Source: Cognatiluteimonas sedimenti (lineage in GTDB: Bacteria; Pseudomonadota; Gammaproteobacteria; Xanthomonadales; Xanthomonadaceae). Taken from it: 64,000 bases of DNA. The translations under genes were made by a program, and so were the position numbers. The notes beneath the pieces are model-generated. The model was not told the DNA's origin. It searched no databases and worked only from the letters and a program-made list of their open reading frames with translations. This document shows positions 1-8,308 of the stretch, in pieces; the first letter of the stretch is position 1, and every line of letters begins with the position of its first letter. The DNA is taken from NCBI RefSeq assembly GCF_022808325.1, contig NZ_JALGCL010000002.1:62001-126000 (forward strand). The letters run 5' to 3'.

Positions 1-475
1 GCAGGGTCAGCTGGTCGGGCAGCAGCTGCGTGCGCAGGTCGATGCCCGACAGCGCGACCAGGAAACAGGTCAGTACGATCGCGCCGAAGCCCTGCCAGCC
101 GAAACCGAAGCGCCACACGCAGCACAGCACCAGCAGCATGGTCAGCAGTTCAACCAGCGGGTACTGGATCGAGATCGGCGCATGGCAGTGGCGGCAGCGC
201 CCGCGCAGCGCCACCCAGCTCAGCACCGGGATGTTCTCGTACCACGACAGCTGCGCCTTGCAGTGCGGGCAGTGCGAGCGCTCGACCACGATCCCCGGCG
301 GTGGCGGATCGTAGATCTCCGGCTCGCCCAGCACTTCCAGGCTGTCGCGCTTCCACTGCCATTCCAGCCGCCTGGGCAGGCGCAGGATCACGACGTTGAG
401 GAAGCTGCCCAGCAGCAGCCCGAGGCCGGCCGCGACCGGGAAGCCGAGGCCGGGGTTCTGGTCCAGAAAAGACAT
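1..475 (-). CDS. pilD: Prepilin peptidase PilD (3' end outside window)
   Basis: This inner-membrane aspartic peptidase cuts the leader from type IV prepilins and N-methylates the new N-terminus. About 158 N-terminal residues are present; the C-terminus lies beyond the left edge. After the first hydrophobic segment there are two CxxC pairs (HCPHC and CRHCH), the cytoplasmic cysteine motif of the family. The first catalytic aspartate is in GIDLRTQLLPD near the cut end; the second (usually GxGD) is outside the window. The ATG at 475 has a purine-rich Shine-Dalgarno sequence just upstream. It is the last visible gene of a pilB-pilC-pilD series on the same strand, the usual gamma-proteobacterial order. 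Confidence 0.95.
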   Translation of the reverse strand, partial: MSFLDQNPGLGFPVAAGLGLLLGSFLNVVILRLPRRLEWQWKRDSLEVLGEPEIYDPPPPGIVVERSHCPHCKAQLSWYENIPVLSWVALRGRCRHCHAPISIQYPLVELLTMLLVLCCVWRFGFGWQGFGAIVLTCFLVALSGIDLRTQLLPDQLTL

Positions 476-621
476 TCAATCTCCCCGGGATTTCATCGGC
501 ATCGGATTCCGTGCCGAAAACTCGGAAGCGTGTAGCGCAGCGCGCGGCGGCGCGTTGGAGCGGCGTCGCTGGCAGCGATCGCCGCGGCGCGGTCAAGGAA
601 GGACATGCAGCGAGGGCAGCG

Positions 622-1872
622 TCACATTGCCGCGGCAAGCTTGAAGATCGGCAGGTACATGCCGATCACCATGCAGCCGACGATACCGCCGATGAACAAC
701 ATGATCATCGGCTCCAGCAGGCTCGACAACGCATCGACCGCGTTGTTGACCTCTTCCTCGTAGAACTCGGCGACCTTGAACAGCATCGCGTCCAGCGCGC
801 CGGCCTCTTCGCCGATGGCGGTCATCTGCACCACCATGTGCGGGAACAGGTTGACCTGCTTCATCGCCATGTTCATCTGGTAGCCGACGGCGACGTCGTT
901 CTTGATCCGGTGCACGGCCTCGGTATAGACCTTGTTGCCGGTGGCGCCGGCGACGATGTCCAGCGCCTCGACCAGGGGGACGCCGGCCCTGAAGGTGGTC
1001 GCCAGGGTACGCGCGAAGCGCGCGACCGCGGCGTCGTGCAGGATCTTCCCGACCACCGGGATCTTCAGCATCATCCGGTCGACCAGGTGCTGCAGCTGTT
1101 CGGAGCGCTTGTAGAAGTACAGGAAGGTAAAGACCGCGCCGACAATGATCAGCAATATCAGCCACCACCACTTGATCATGAAATCGCTGGCGGCGAGGAT
1201 CATCACGGTGAACGCGGGCAGGTCGGCACCGAAGCTCTGGAACACCTGCCGGAACTGCGGCACCACGAACACCAGCAGGATTGCGCTGACGATGATCGCC
1301 ACCGCGATGACGGTGGCGGGGTAGAACAGCGCCTTCTTGATCTTGCCCTTCAGGCTCTCGGTGTTTTCCTTGTAAGTGGCGATGGTGTCGAGCACCGTCT
1401 CCAGCACGCCCGCGGTCTCGCCGGCCTTGACCAGGTTGCGGTAAAGCTCGTCGAACTGCACCGGGTGCTTGAGCATGGCCTCGTACATCGACGAACCGCC
1501 GGCGATGTCCTCGCGCAGGGTGTCGATCAGCAACTTGGCCTTGGGGTTCTTCTGGCCGCCGGCAATGATCTCCAGGCCCTGCACGATCGGGACGCCGGAC
1601 TTCATCATCGTCGCCAGCTGGCGGCTGAACACGGCGATGTCCTTGGCCGTGACCCGCTTGCCGGCGCTGCCGAACAGCGGCTTGGGCTTGGCCTTGACCA
1701 TGGTCGGGTTGATGCCCTGGCGGCGCAGGTCGGCGCGGACGAAATTCTCGCTCTTGGCCGCGGCCTCGCCCTTCATCTTGGTGCCGCGCTTGTCGGTGCC
1801 TTCCCAGACGAAGGCCTTCAGCGGCTCCAGCTGGCGGGTAGCGGTCTTGGCTGCAGTACGGGTCACGGCCAT
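622..1872 (-). CDS. pilC: Type IV pilus inner-membrane platform protein PilC
   Basis: This polytopic inner-membrane protein is the platform on which the PilB and retraction ATPases act to add or remove pilin. The 416 residues match the family length. Two T2SSF-type domains are visible (roughly residues 80-200 and 280-405). Hydrophobic segments lie near 185-210, 236-255 and 385-412, and the C-terminal one carries LEPMIMLFIGGIVG. A short Ala/Lys/Arg-rich tail precedes the first domain. The ATG at 1872 is preceded by AGGAA. It sits 149 bases downstream of pilB and 146 bases upstream of pilD. Confidence 0.97.
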   Translation of the reverse strand: MAVTRTAAKTATRQLEPLKAFVWEGTDKRGTKMKGEAAAKSENFVRADLRRQGINPTMVKAKPKPLFGSAGKRVTAKDIAVFSRQLATMMKSGVPIVQGLEIIAGGQKNPKAKLLIDTLREDIAGGSSMYEAMLKHPVQFDELYRNLVKAGETAGVLETVLDTIATYKENTESLKGKIKKALFYPATVIAVAIIVSAILLVFVVPQFRQVFQSFGADLPAFTVMILAASDFMIKWWWLILLIIVGAVFTFLYFYKRSEQLQHLVDRMMLKIPVVGKILHDAAVARFARTLATTFRAGVPLVEALDIVAGATGNKVYTEAVHRIKNDVAVGYQMNMAMKQVNLFPHMVVQMTAIGEEAGALDAMLFKVAEFYEEEVNNAVDALSSLLEPMIMLFIGGIVGCMVIGMYLPIFKLAAAM

Positions 1873-1963
1873 GGGTCAGTTCCTGTGCCAGATGCAAGAG
1901 CGGGAGGGGCCGGCCGTTGCCGACCGTTCCGGGATTCCAATGAGCGGGATTGCGGGGGTTCTT

Positions 1964-2016
1964 CCTTCTCCCCGCAAGCGGGGAGGCGACGAAAGCGGCG
2001 GGCGCAGCGGGCGCAT
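1964..2016. repeat. Hairpin repeat in the pilB-pilC gap
   Basis: CTCCCCGC and GCGGGGAG (1968-1985) form an 8-bp stem around an AA loop. The opening CCTTCTCCCCGC closely resembles the first hairpin of the two repeats flanking the DUF559 gene at 31.6 and 32.05 kb. It lies between two co-directional pilus genes and has no T-run, so a dispersed intergenic repeat is more likely than a terminator. Confidence 0.5.
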
Positions 2017-2021
2017 GGCCA

Positions 2022-3746
2022 TCAATCCTTCGTCACGCGATTGATCTCGGCGAGGCTGGTGACGCCATTCTTCACCTTCATCAATGCCGACTGGCGCAGG
2101 TCGCGGACGCCGGATTGCAGCGCCGCTTCGGTCAGCTGCTGCACGTTGCCGCCGGCCAGCACGATCGCCTGGATCTCGTCGGTCATCGGCATCACCTGGT
2201 ACAAGCCGGTGCGGCCCTTGTAGCCCTCGGTGCAGTCCGGGCAGCCGACCGCCTCGTAGATGGTCAGGCCGGCGTGGACCTCGTCCGGGGTGAAGCCTTC
2301 CGCCAACAGTGCGTGCTCGGGCAACTCCTGCACGCGCTTGCAGTCGTGCAGGCGCCGTGCCAGGCGCTGCGCGATCACCAGCGTCACCGACGAGGTGATG
2401 TTGAACGGCGCCACGCCCATGTTCATCAGGCGCGAGATGGTCTGCGGCGCGTCATTGGTATGCAGGGTGGACAGCACCATGTGGCCGGTCTGCGCGGCCT
2501 TGATAGCGATCTCGGCGGTTTCCAGGTCGCGGATTTCGCCGACCATCACCACGTCCGGGTCCTGGCGCAGGAAGCTGCGCAGCGCCGCGGCGAAGGTCAT
2601 GCCGCGCTTGACGTTCATCTGCACCTGGTTGATGCCCGGTACGCGGATTTCGACCGGGTCCTCGACCGTGGAGATGTTGCGGGTGTCGTCGTTGAGGATG
2701 TTGAGCGCGGTGTACAGCGAAACGGTCTTGCCCGAGCCGGTCGGGCCGGTAACCAGCACCATGCCGTAGGGCTTCTGCACCGCGTCGAGGAAGAGCTTCT
2801 TCTGGTCTTCCTCGTAGCCCAGCTTGTCGATGCCCAGCTTGGCGGCGCCGCCGTCGAGGATGCGCAGCACGATCTTCTCGCCGAACAGGGTCGGCAGGGT
2901 GCTGACGCGGAAGTCGATCTGCTTGGTCTTGCTCAGGTTGAGCTTGATGCGGCCGTCCTGCGGCACGCGCTTCTCGGCGATGTCCAGCTGCGCCATCACC
3001 TTCAGGCGCGCGGCGATGCGCGGCGCCAGCTTGACCGGCACCTTGGCCACCTGCTTGAGCAGGCCATCGATGCGCAGGCGCACCCGGTACTTGTCCTCGT
3101 ACGGCTCGAAGTGCACGTCCGAAGCGCCGCGGCGGATACCGTCGAGCAATATCTTGTTGATGAACTTGACCACCGGGGTGTCGTCGCCCTTGGCGTCGAC
3201 GCCGCTTTCGGCGGCAAAGTCGTCCTCGCCCCCGCTGACCTCGAGGTCCTCGAGACCCTCGCTGTCGCCGACCGCGTCGGCCAGGGCATCGGCCGTCTCC
3301 AGCCACTGGTCGATGGTGCGTTTGATCCGGTCCTCGTCGACCAGGATCGCCTCGACGGTCAGGTTGGTGTGGAACTTGAGTTCGTCGAGTGCGCGGGTGT
3401 TGGTCGGGTCGGCCAGGCCGACGTACAGGCGACCGCCGCGCTTGAACAGCGGCAGCGCGTTATGTTTGCGCACCAGTTCCTCGCTGACCAGCTTGATCGC
3501 CGACTGCGCGGGATCCATCGACGAAACGTCGAACAGCGGCATGCCGAACTCGATCGAGTTGGCCGCGGCCAGGTCGGCCGGCGCGATCAGCTTGGTCTCC
3601 AGCAGGTAGTCGGCGACCCGGCGCTTATCCCGGGTGGCCGCCTCCAGCGCCGCACGCGCGTCCGCGTCGCCCAGGACCCCGTCCAGCACCAGGCGCCGGG
3701 CAATGCCGGTGATTCCCGCCAGGTTCGCAGTTGCGGCATCGGCCAT
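2022..3746 (-). CDS. pilB: Type IV pilus assembly ATPase PilB
   Basis: This hexameric cytoplasmic ATPase powers pilus extension. At 574 residues it is family length. An N-terminal MshEN/GspE-type domain (about 1-150) is followed by an acidic linker (160-190). The ATPase core has ASDVHFEP (208-215), Walker A GPTGSGKT (334-341), the Asp-box region after it and Walker B VMVGEIRD (400-407). A cysteine pair CPDC and an upstream Cys mark the zinc site typical of extension ATPases rather than PilT. The ATG at 3746 has GGAGGG upstream. Normally pilB lies directly beside pilA; here about 14.8 kb of glycan genes intervene. Confidence 0.97.
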   Translation of the reverse strand: MADAATANLAGITGIARRLVLDGVLGDADARAALEAATRDKRRVADYLLETKLIAPADLAAANSIEFGMPLFDVSSMDPAQSAIKLVSEELVRKHNALPLFKRGGRLYVGLADPTNTRALDELKFHTNLTVEAILVDEDRIKRTIDQWLETADALADAVGDSEGLEDLEVSGGEDDFAAESGVDAKGDDTPVVKFINKILLDGIRRGASDVHFEPYEDKYRVRLRIDGLLKQVAKVPVKLAPRIAARLKVMAQLDIAEKRVPQDGRIKLNLSKTKQIDFRVSTLPTLFGEKIVLRILDGGAAKLGIDKLGYEEDQKKLFLDAVQKPYGMVLVTGPTGSGKTVSLYTALNILNDDTRNISTVEDPVEIRVPGINQVQMNVKRGMTFAAALRSFLRQDPDVVMVGEIRDLETAEIAIKAAQTGHMVLSTLHTNDAPQTISRLMNMGVAPFNITSSVTLVIAQRLARRLHDCKRVQELPEHALLAEGFTPDEVHAGLTIYEAVGCPDCTEGYKGRTGLYQVMPMTDEIQAIVLAGGNVQQLTEAALQSGVRDLRQSALMKVKNGVTSLAEINRVTKD

Positions 3747-4003
3747 GACAGGCCCTCCAGAGTCCCCACCCCGACTTTACCCCAATCGCGCCCCAGCGCG
3801 AACGCTGCGCCAGCCCCGTCCCCGGCGTGCGACGGCCATCACAACGCGCCGTGCCCGGAAGTCCGCCGTGCGCCCTGCGTGCCGCGACAAGCGCGGGCCG
3901 GGCTCTACGCCACGGACGGGAAGTCGAAGAACTCCAGGCCACGACGCCGCGCACCGCCCCCAACTCCTCCTTTCAAGCTACCCTTCACGACAAGGGGCCC
4001 CGC
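3747..4003. other. Divergent intergenic region, pilB / glycan operon
   Basis: These 257 bases separate the minus-strand pilBCD operon from the plus-strand glycan operon, so both promoters should lie here. AAGGGG before 4004 is a clear ribosome binding site for the first glycan gene. I could not identify convincing -35/-10 pairs for either direction and see no gene. Confidence 0.5.
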
Positions 4004-4858
4004 ATGCAACTCACCGTCATCCTCCCGGCCAAGAACGAAGCCGAAGGCCTGCGCCAGACGCTGCCGGCCCTGCGTGCCTGCCTGCCGGATGCCGAGATCA
4101 TCGTCGTCGACGACGGCTCCGCCGACGACACCGCCGCCGTCGCCGCCCGGCACGGCGCCACCGTCATCAGTTCGCCGTATCCGATGGGCAACGGCGCCGC
4201 CATCAAGCGTGGCACCCGCGCCGCCCGCGGCGGGATCCTCGTGTTCATGGACGCCGACGGCCAGCACGACCCGGCCCTGATCCCGCAACTGCTGGCCAGG
4301 CTCGACCAAGGCTTCGACATGGTCGTCGGCGCCCGCAACGGCCAGGGCCAGGCCAACGTCGGCCGTGGTGCCGCCAATGCCTTCTACAACAGGCTCGCCA
4401 GCTGGATGACCGGGCACCGGGTCGCCGACCTGACGTCCGGTTTCCGCGCGGTGCGCGCGGACCGGTTTCGCGAGTTCCTGCACCTGCTGCCCAACGGCTT
4501 CAGCTACCCCACCACCAGCACCATGGCGTTTTTCCGCAGCGCCTACCCGGTGGCGTACGTGTCGATCCCGGTGGCGAAACGGATCGGCACCGGCAGCCAT
4601 ATACGCCCGCTCAAGGACGGCATCCGCTTCCTGCTGATCATCTTCAAGATCGCGACCCTGTACTCACCGCTCAAGCTGTTTGCGCCCACGGCGTTCCTGT
4701 TCTTCATGACCGGGCTCTGCTACTACGTGTGGACGTTCGCCACCGAGCATCGCCTGACCAACATGAGCATGTTGCTGTTCAGTGCCTCGGTGATCATTTT
4801 CCTGATCGGGCTGGTTTCGGAGCAGATCACGGCGCTGATCTACAAGCGCGCGGAATGA
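4004..4858 (+). CDS. Family 2 glycosyltransferase with C-terminal membrane helices
   Basis: This is a GT-A fold inverting glycosyltransferase of 284 residues. The N-terminus MQLTVILPAKNEAEG, the nucleotide-binding VVDDGSADDT and the DxD-type MDADGQHD are all visible. Two hydrophobic helices near the C-terminus (about 225-245 and 255-275) resemble DPM1/GtrB-like enzymes that charge polyprenyl phosphate. The ATG at 4004 was chosen because AAGGGG lies 7-12 bases upstream and the protein then starts exactly at the conserved beta strand; an upstream in-frame extension lacks support. The stop overlaps the next gene (ATGA). Likely role: starting or extending a lipid-linked glycan. The sugar is not predictable from sequence. 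Confidence 0.9.
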   Translation: MQLTVILPAKNEAEGLRQTLPALRACLPDAEIIVVDDGSADDTAAVAARHGATVISSPYPMGNGAAIKRGTRAARGGILVFMDADGQHDPALIPQLLARLDQGFDMVVGARNGQGQANVGRGAANAFYNRLASWMTGHRVADLTSGFRAVRADRFREFLHLLPNGFSYPTTSTMAFFRSAYPVAYVSIPVAKRIGTGSHIRPLKDGIRFLLIIFKIATLYSPLKLFAPTAFLFFMTGLCYYVWTFATEHRLTNMSMLLFSASVIIFLIGLVSEQITALIYKRAE

Positions 4859-6039
4859 GGGCGATGAAGACCATACGATCCCGCGCGGACCTGGCGATAA
4901 ACGGCGCCCCCCCTGCCTTCGCCGAACCGCTGCACGTGGGGCGCCCCAACATCGGCGATCGTCAGGCATTCCTGCGCAACGTCGAAAACGTCCTCGACAA
5001 CCAGTGGCTGACCAACAACGGCCCGCTGGTGCGCGAGTTCGAGCGGCGCATCGCGCAATACCTGGGCGTGAAGCACTGCGTGGCGATGTGCAACGGCACC
5101 ATCGCCCTGGAAATCGCCATCCGCGCGCTGGGGCTGCAAGGCGAGGTGATCGTGCCGTCGTGGACCTTCGTCGCGACCGCGCACGCGCTCTACTGGCAGG
5201 GCATCACCCCGGTCTTCGCGGACATCGACCCGGCCACGCACAACCTCGATCCCGGTGCGGTGCGCCGCATGATCACGCCGCGCACCACCGGCATCATCGG
5301 CGTCCACCTCTGGGGCCGGGCGGCGCCCGTCGACGAACTGCAGTCGATCGCGGACGAGCACGGACTCAAGCTCATGTTCGACGCGGCGCATGCCTTCGGC
5401 AGCACGCACAAAGGCGAGAGCATCGGTCGTTTCGGCGCCTGCGAAGTCCTGAGTTTCCACGCCACCAAGGCGTTCAACACCATGGAGGGCGGCGCGGTCG
5501 TCACCGACGACGACGAACTCGCCGAGGCCATGCGCCTGATGCGCAACTTCGGCTTCATTGGCTACGACAACGTCATCCATCCCGGCACCAACGGCAAGAT
5601 GATCGAGGTGTGCGCCGCGATGGGCCTGGCCAACCTCGGCGGGTTCGACGGCATCGTCGCGACGAACCGGCGCAACCACGCCGCGTACAACCAGGCCTTC
5701 GCGGGTGTCCCCGGCGTCGCGGTACTGGATTACGACGCGTCCGAACGCAACAGCCACCATTACGTCGTGGTCGAGGTCGGAGGGGGTTGCCCGTCCTCGC
5801 GCGACGAAATCCTCGCCGCGCTGCACGCGGAGAACATCCTCGCCCGCAAGTATTTCTGGCCCGGCAGCCACGGCATGAAACCGTACCGCGACCTGTTCCC
5901 GCATGCGGGGCTGCTGCTTCCGAATACGCGCGCGGTGGCGGAGCGGGTGCTCGTGTTGCCGAACGGCCAGTCGCTGCCTGACGGCGCTATCGAAACGGTC
6001 GCTGGCCTTTTCAAGGCCCTTAGCGGTGCTGTCCCCTGA
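4855..6039 (+). CDS. DegT/DnrJ/EryC1/StrS-family sugar aminotransferase
   Basis: This PLP enzyme of the family that aminates nucleotide-bound keto-sugars has 394 residues. K205 in FHATKAFNTMEGG is the expected Schiff-base lysine, D176 in LMFDAAHAFG the pyridine-nitrogen partner, and NGTIALEIA the cofactor phosphate loop. The ATG at 4855 overlaps the TGA of the preceding glycosyltransferase by four bases; ATG 4864 is an alternative. The stop overlaps the next start (TGATG). No sugar dehydratase or reductase that would make its keto-sugar is present nearby, so the substrate must come from elsewhere, or the enzyme acts on an unusual one. Family assignment is firm; substrate unknown. Confidence 0.92.
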   Translation: MRAMKTIRSRADLAINGAPPAFAEPLHVGRPNIGDRQAFLRNVENVLDNQWLTNNGPLVREFERRIAQYLGVKHCVAMCNGTIALEIAIRALGLQGEVIVPSWTFVATAHALYWQGITPVFADIDPATHNLDPGAVRRMITPRTTGIIGVHLWGRAAPVDELQSIADEHGLKLMFDAAHAFGSTHKGESIGRFGACEVLSFHATKAFNTMEGGAVVTDDDELAEAMRLMRNFGFIGYDNVIHPGTNGKMIEVCAAMGLANLGGFDGIVATNRRNHAAYNQAFAGVPGVAVLDYDASERNSHHYVVVEVGGGCPSSRDEILAALHAENILARKYFWPGSHGMKPYRDLFPHAGLLLPNTRAVAERVLVLPNGQSLPDGAIETVAGLFKALSGAVP

Positions 6040-7310
6040 TGCGGCTGGTAGATGCCAAGGCAGCGGTGCTGCCAAGCCACCAGGAACTCACGGCCGCCGC
6101 CGCCTTGCATGGTGACGGGTTCTGGTTGCTATCTACCGATCGGGTTCGCGGGAATATCCGCGCATTTCGAGAAGCCTTTCTGAGGGCGGGACTGCCCGAG
6201 GTCGAAATCGGCTGGTCCGTCAAGACGCAATGGCTGCCTGCTGCCATGGCGGCAGCGTTTTCCGAGGGCGCCGCGGCCGAGGTCGTCTCGGCCCACGAAA
6301 TGGAGTTGGCGCTACAAGCGGGAGCTGCCACGGCGTCGCTCATCTTCAACGGCGTCGGCAAGTCGGTCGCTGACGTGGAGCGGGCGCTTGCCTTGGGGGC
6401 GCGCGTGCATCTTGACGGCGAAGATGAAGTTCAGGACCTCATTGGGCTGGCAACTGATCATCCGAGCCACCAGTACAGGGTGGGGTTACGCGTAAATTTC
6501 GAACTGGGGCTGGGAGACCGCGGACGGTTCGGGCTGGATGCCGAATCGGGGCAATTCCAAGCTTGCTACCTTAAGCTGAGCAGCTTGCCGAACGTCGCCG
6601 TATGCGGAATACATCTCCATGTTTCCGGGGCGCGGCGTGCGAAGCAATTCAGCCAGCGCATGGCCAGGTTAGCCGGGCTGGCGAACGAGGTCCGGGCTTT
6701 TGGCGGCGAGTTGGAATACATGGACATTGGCGGTGGCTTTTGCGGATCAATGCCGGTTGAGCTCGCCGCACAGATGCCATTCGCGCCCCCATCATTCGAC
6801 GAATACGCAACGGCTATCGCAGGCGAGTTTTTGTCGCACTGGCCAATGTCCGGGCCGCGCCTGATCCTGGAGCCGGGCGTGGCCCTCGCTGCGGATACAA
6901 CCTGGTTTGCCGCGAAGGTCTTGGCAATTAAAACCATCGGCAGCCAACGTCACGCGATTACATCAGCCAGTGTTTACACGGTTAAGCCGATGCAGCACGC
7001 GATGGACATGCCGTTCATCCACGTGCCGTCAAACCCAAGCGCAGTCCAGCAAGGCGATTCAAGCAACGCAACGGTCGTCAGTGGCTACACATGCATGGAG
7101 TCCGACATCCTGCATCGGCGATGCACAGCTCCGTTGCAGCGCGGGGACTGGCTTCTGTTCCCCAACTGCGGTGCCTACACACACGTGCTGACCCCGCGTT
7201 TCATCAGGGCCACACCGGCCACCCTCTTGTTGAACGGCTCCGTGTTGCGTCCATGCATGCGAGCAGAGCGTGTTGGAGACTGGCTTGGCTTGCAGGTCCT
7301 AAGTAGATGA
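6039..7310 (+). CDS. PLP-dependent decarboxylase, LysA/ornithine-decarboxylase fold
   Basis: This is a 423-residue fold-type III PLP enzyme of the diaminopimelate/ornithine decarboxylase family. K62 in GWSVKTQW is the expected PLP lysine; DIGGGFCG is the phosphate-binding glycine loop; LEPGVALAAD corresponds to the EPGR motif; CMESD and NCGAYTH match the C-terminal active-site signatures. It is too divergent to be an ordinary LysA. The setting beside an ATP-grasp ligase resembles natural-product clusters where a carrier- or amide-linked amino acid is decarboxylated (BtrK of butirosin is a known precedent), but that comparison is inference. Its first base overlaps the preceding stop, and its stop overlaps the ATP-grasp start. 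Base composition appears less GC-rich than that of the pilus genes. Confidence 0.82.
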   Translation: MRLVDAKAAVLPSHQELTAAAALHGDGFWLLSTDRVRGNIRAFREAFLRAGLPEVEIGWSVKTQWLPAAMAAAFSEGAAAEVVSAHEMELALQAGAATASLIFNGVGKSVADVERALALGARVHLDGEDEVQDLIGLATDHPSHQYRVGLRVNFELGLGDRGRFGLDAESGQFQACYLKLSSLPNVAVCGIHLHVSGARRAKQFSQRMARLAGLANEVRAFGGELEYMDIGGGFCGSMPVELAAQMPFAPPSFDEYATAIAGEFLSHWPMSGPRLILEPGVALAADTTWFAAKVLAIKTIGSQRHAITSASVYTVKPMQHAMDMPFIHVPSNPSAVQQGDSSNATVVSGYTCMESDILHRRCTAPLQRGDWLLFPNCGAYTHVLTPRFIRATPATLLLNGSVLRPCMRAERVGDWLGLQVLSR

Positions 7311-8308
7311 ACCTACTTTTCTCCTGCATCGGCCGGCGTGGGTACATGGCCGATTATTTTCGCCCGCACCTACTTCCTGGGGAGCGAATCATAGGCACCA
7401 GTCACTCCGCATGGACGGTAGGCCTGGCTGCGTGCGACGAGGCAGTCATCCTTCCACCCATAGAATCTGGCGAATACCTCGAAACGGTTCTTGATTTATG
7501 CGGCCGCCGTGAAATCAATGCGGTACTTTCCTTCTACGATCCGGATGTCGCGTTTCTCTCATCCCATCGTGACAGCCTGGCGAACGCCGGGTGCATGCCG
7601 CTGCTGGCCACGCCGCGTACGGTAGCGATCGCATACGACAAGTCGGCGATGCATGATCGGTTGCGAGCCATGGGCTATCTTGTGCCGTACACCGTCGCAA
7701 CGATCGAAGAAGCCGAAGCGTCGATCTCCGAAGGGTTGTTGCGATTCCCATTGGTGGTCAAGCCGCGTCGCGGGTTCGGCAGCCTGAACACGTTCGTCGC
7801 AAACACCGTGGAGCAGATGCGGGTGTTTCATGGTTACGCGGCCGACATGCTGGTGCAAGAGTTCATTGTCGGGGAGGAGCTTAACTCAAGCATCTTCTCC
7901 GACATGGACGCTCGCGTGCTATCCGTTGTGCCATGTAGGAAGCGCCTGATGGCAGGTGGGGAAACGCAGCACGCGGAGAGCATCGAGCACCCGGGTCTCC
8001 TGGCACTAAGCCATCGATTGGCAGAGGATATTGGCTCGGTTGGGCCGTTGGACGTCGACTTCATGGAGTCGCGCGATGGTCGCTTGTACGTGTTGGATCT
8101 GAATCCTCGCTTTGGCGGGGCCTATCCCGTTGCGCAAGTTGCCGGCGCCGATTTTCCTTCCCTGGCGATGGCAATCATCAGGGGAAATGCTGTGGCGCCG
8201 ACGGTCGGGGCGTATCGGCGCGGCGTCTACATGATGAAGGCCATCGCGATTGCCGGCGGGCCGCTGACCAGCCTGGACGACAGGTCCTACGATGACCGAC
8301 GATATTAG
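7307..8308 (+). CDS. ATP-grasp ligase, carbamoyl-phosphate-synthase-like
   Basis: This is a 333-residue ATP-grasp protein. ATP-grasp enzymes join a carboxylate to an amine or thiol through an acyl phosphate. The N-terminal 100 residues look like the pre-ATP-grasp Rossmann domain. K152 in FPLVVKPRRGFGS and the VQEFIVGEE segment bind ATP, and DLNPRFGG (264-271) carries the metal-binding Asp/Asn typical of CarB-like members. The start overlaps the decarboxylase stop by four bases, and its last 17 bases overlap the sulfotransferase start, so expression should be coupled. I infer that it ligates an amino acid or similar group onto a glycan precursor or small molecule; no carrier-protein gene is visible. 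Confidence 0.85.
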   Translation: MNLLFSCIGRRGYMADYFRPHLLPGERIIGTSHSAWTVGLAACDEAVILPPIESGEYLETVLDLCGRREINAVLSFYDPDVAFLSSHRDSLANAGCMPLLATPRTVAIAYDKSAMHDRLRAMGYLVPYTVATIEEAEASISEGLLRFPLVVKPRRGFGSLNTFVANTVEQMRVFHGYAADMLVQEFIVGEELNSSIFSDMDARVLSVVPCRKRLMAGGETQHAESIEHPGLLALSHRLAEDIGSVGPLDVDFMESRDGRLYVLDLNPRFGGAYPVAQVAGADFPSLAMAIIRGNAVAPTVGAYRRGVYMMKAIAIAGGPLTSLDDRSYDDRRY

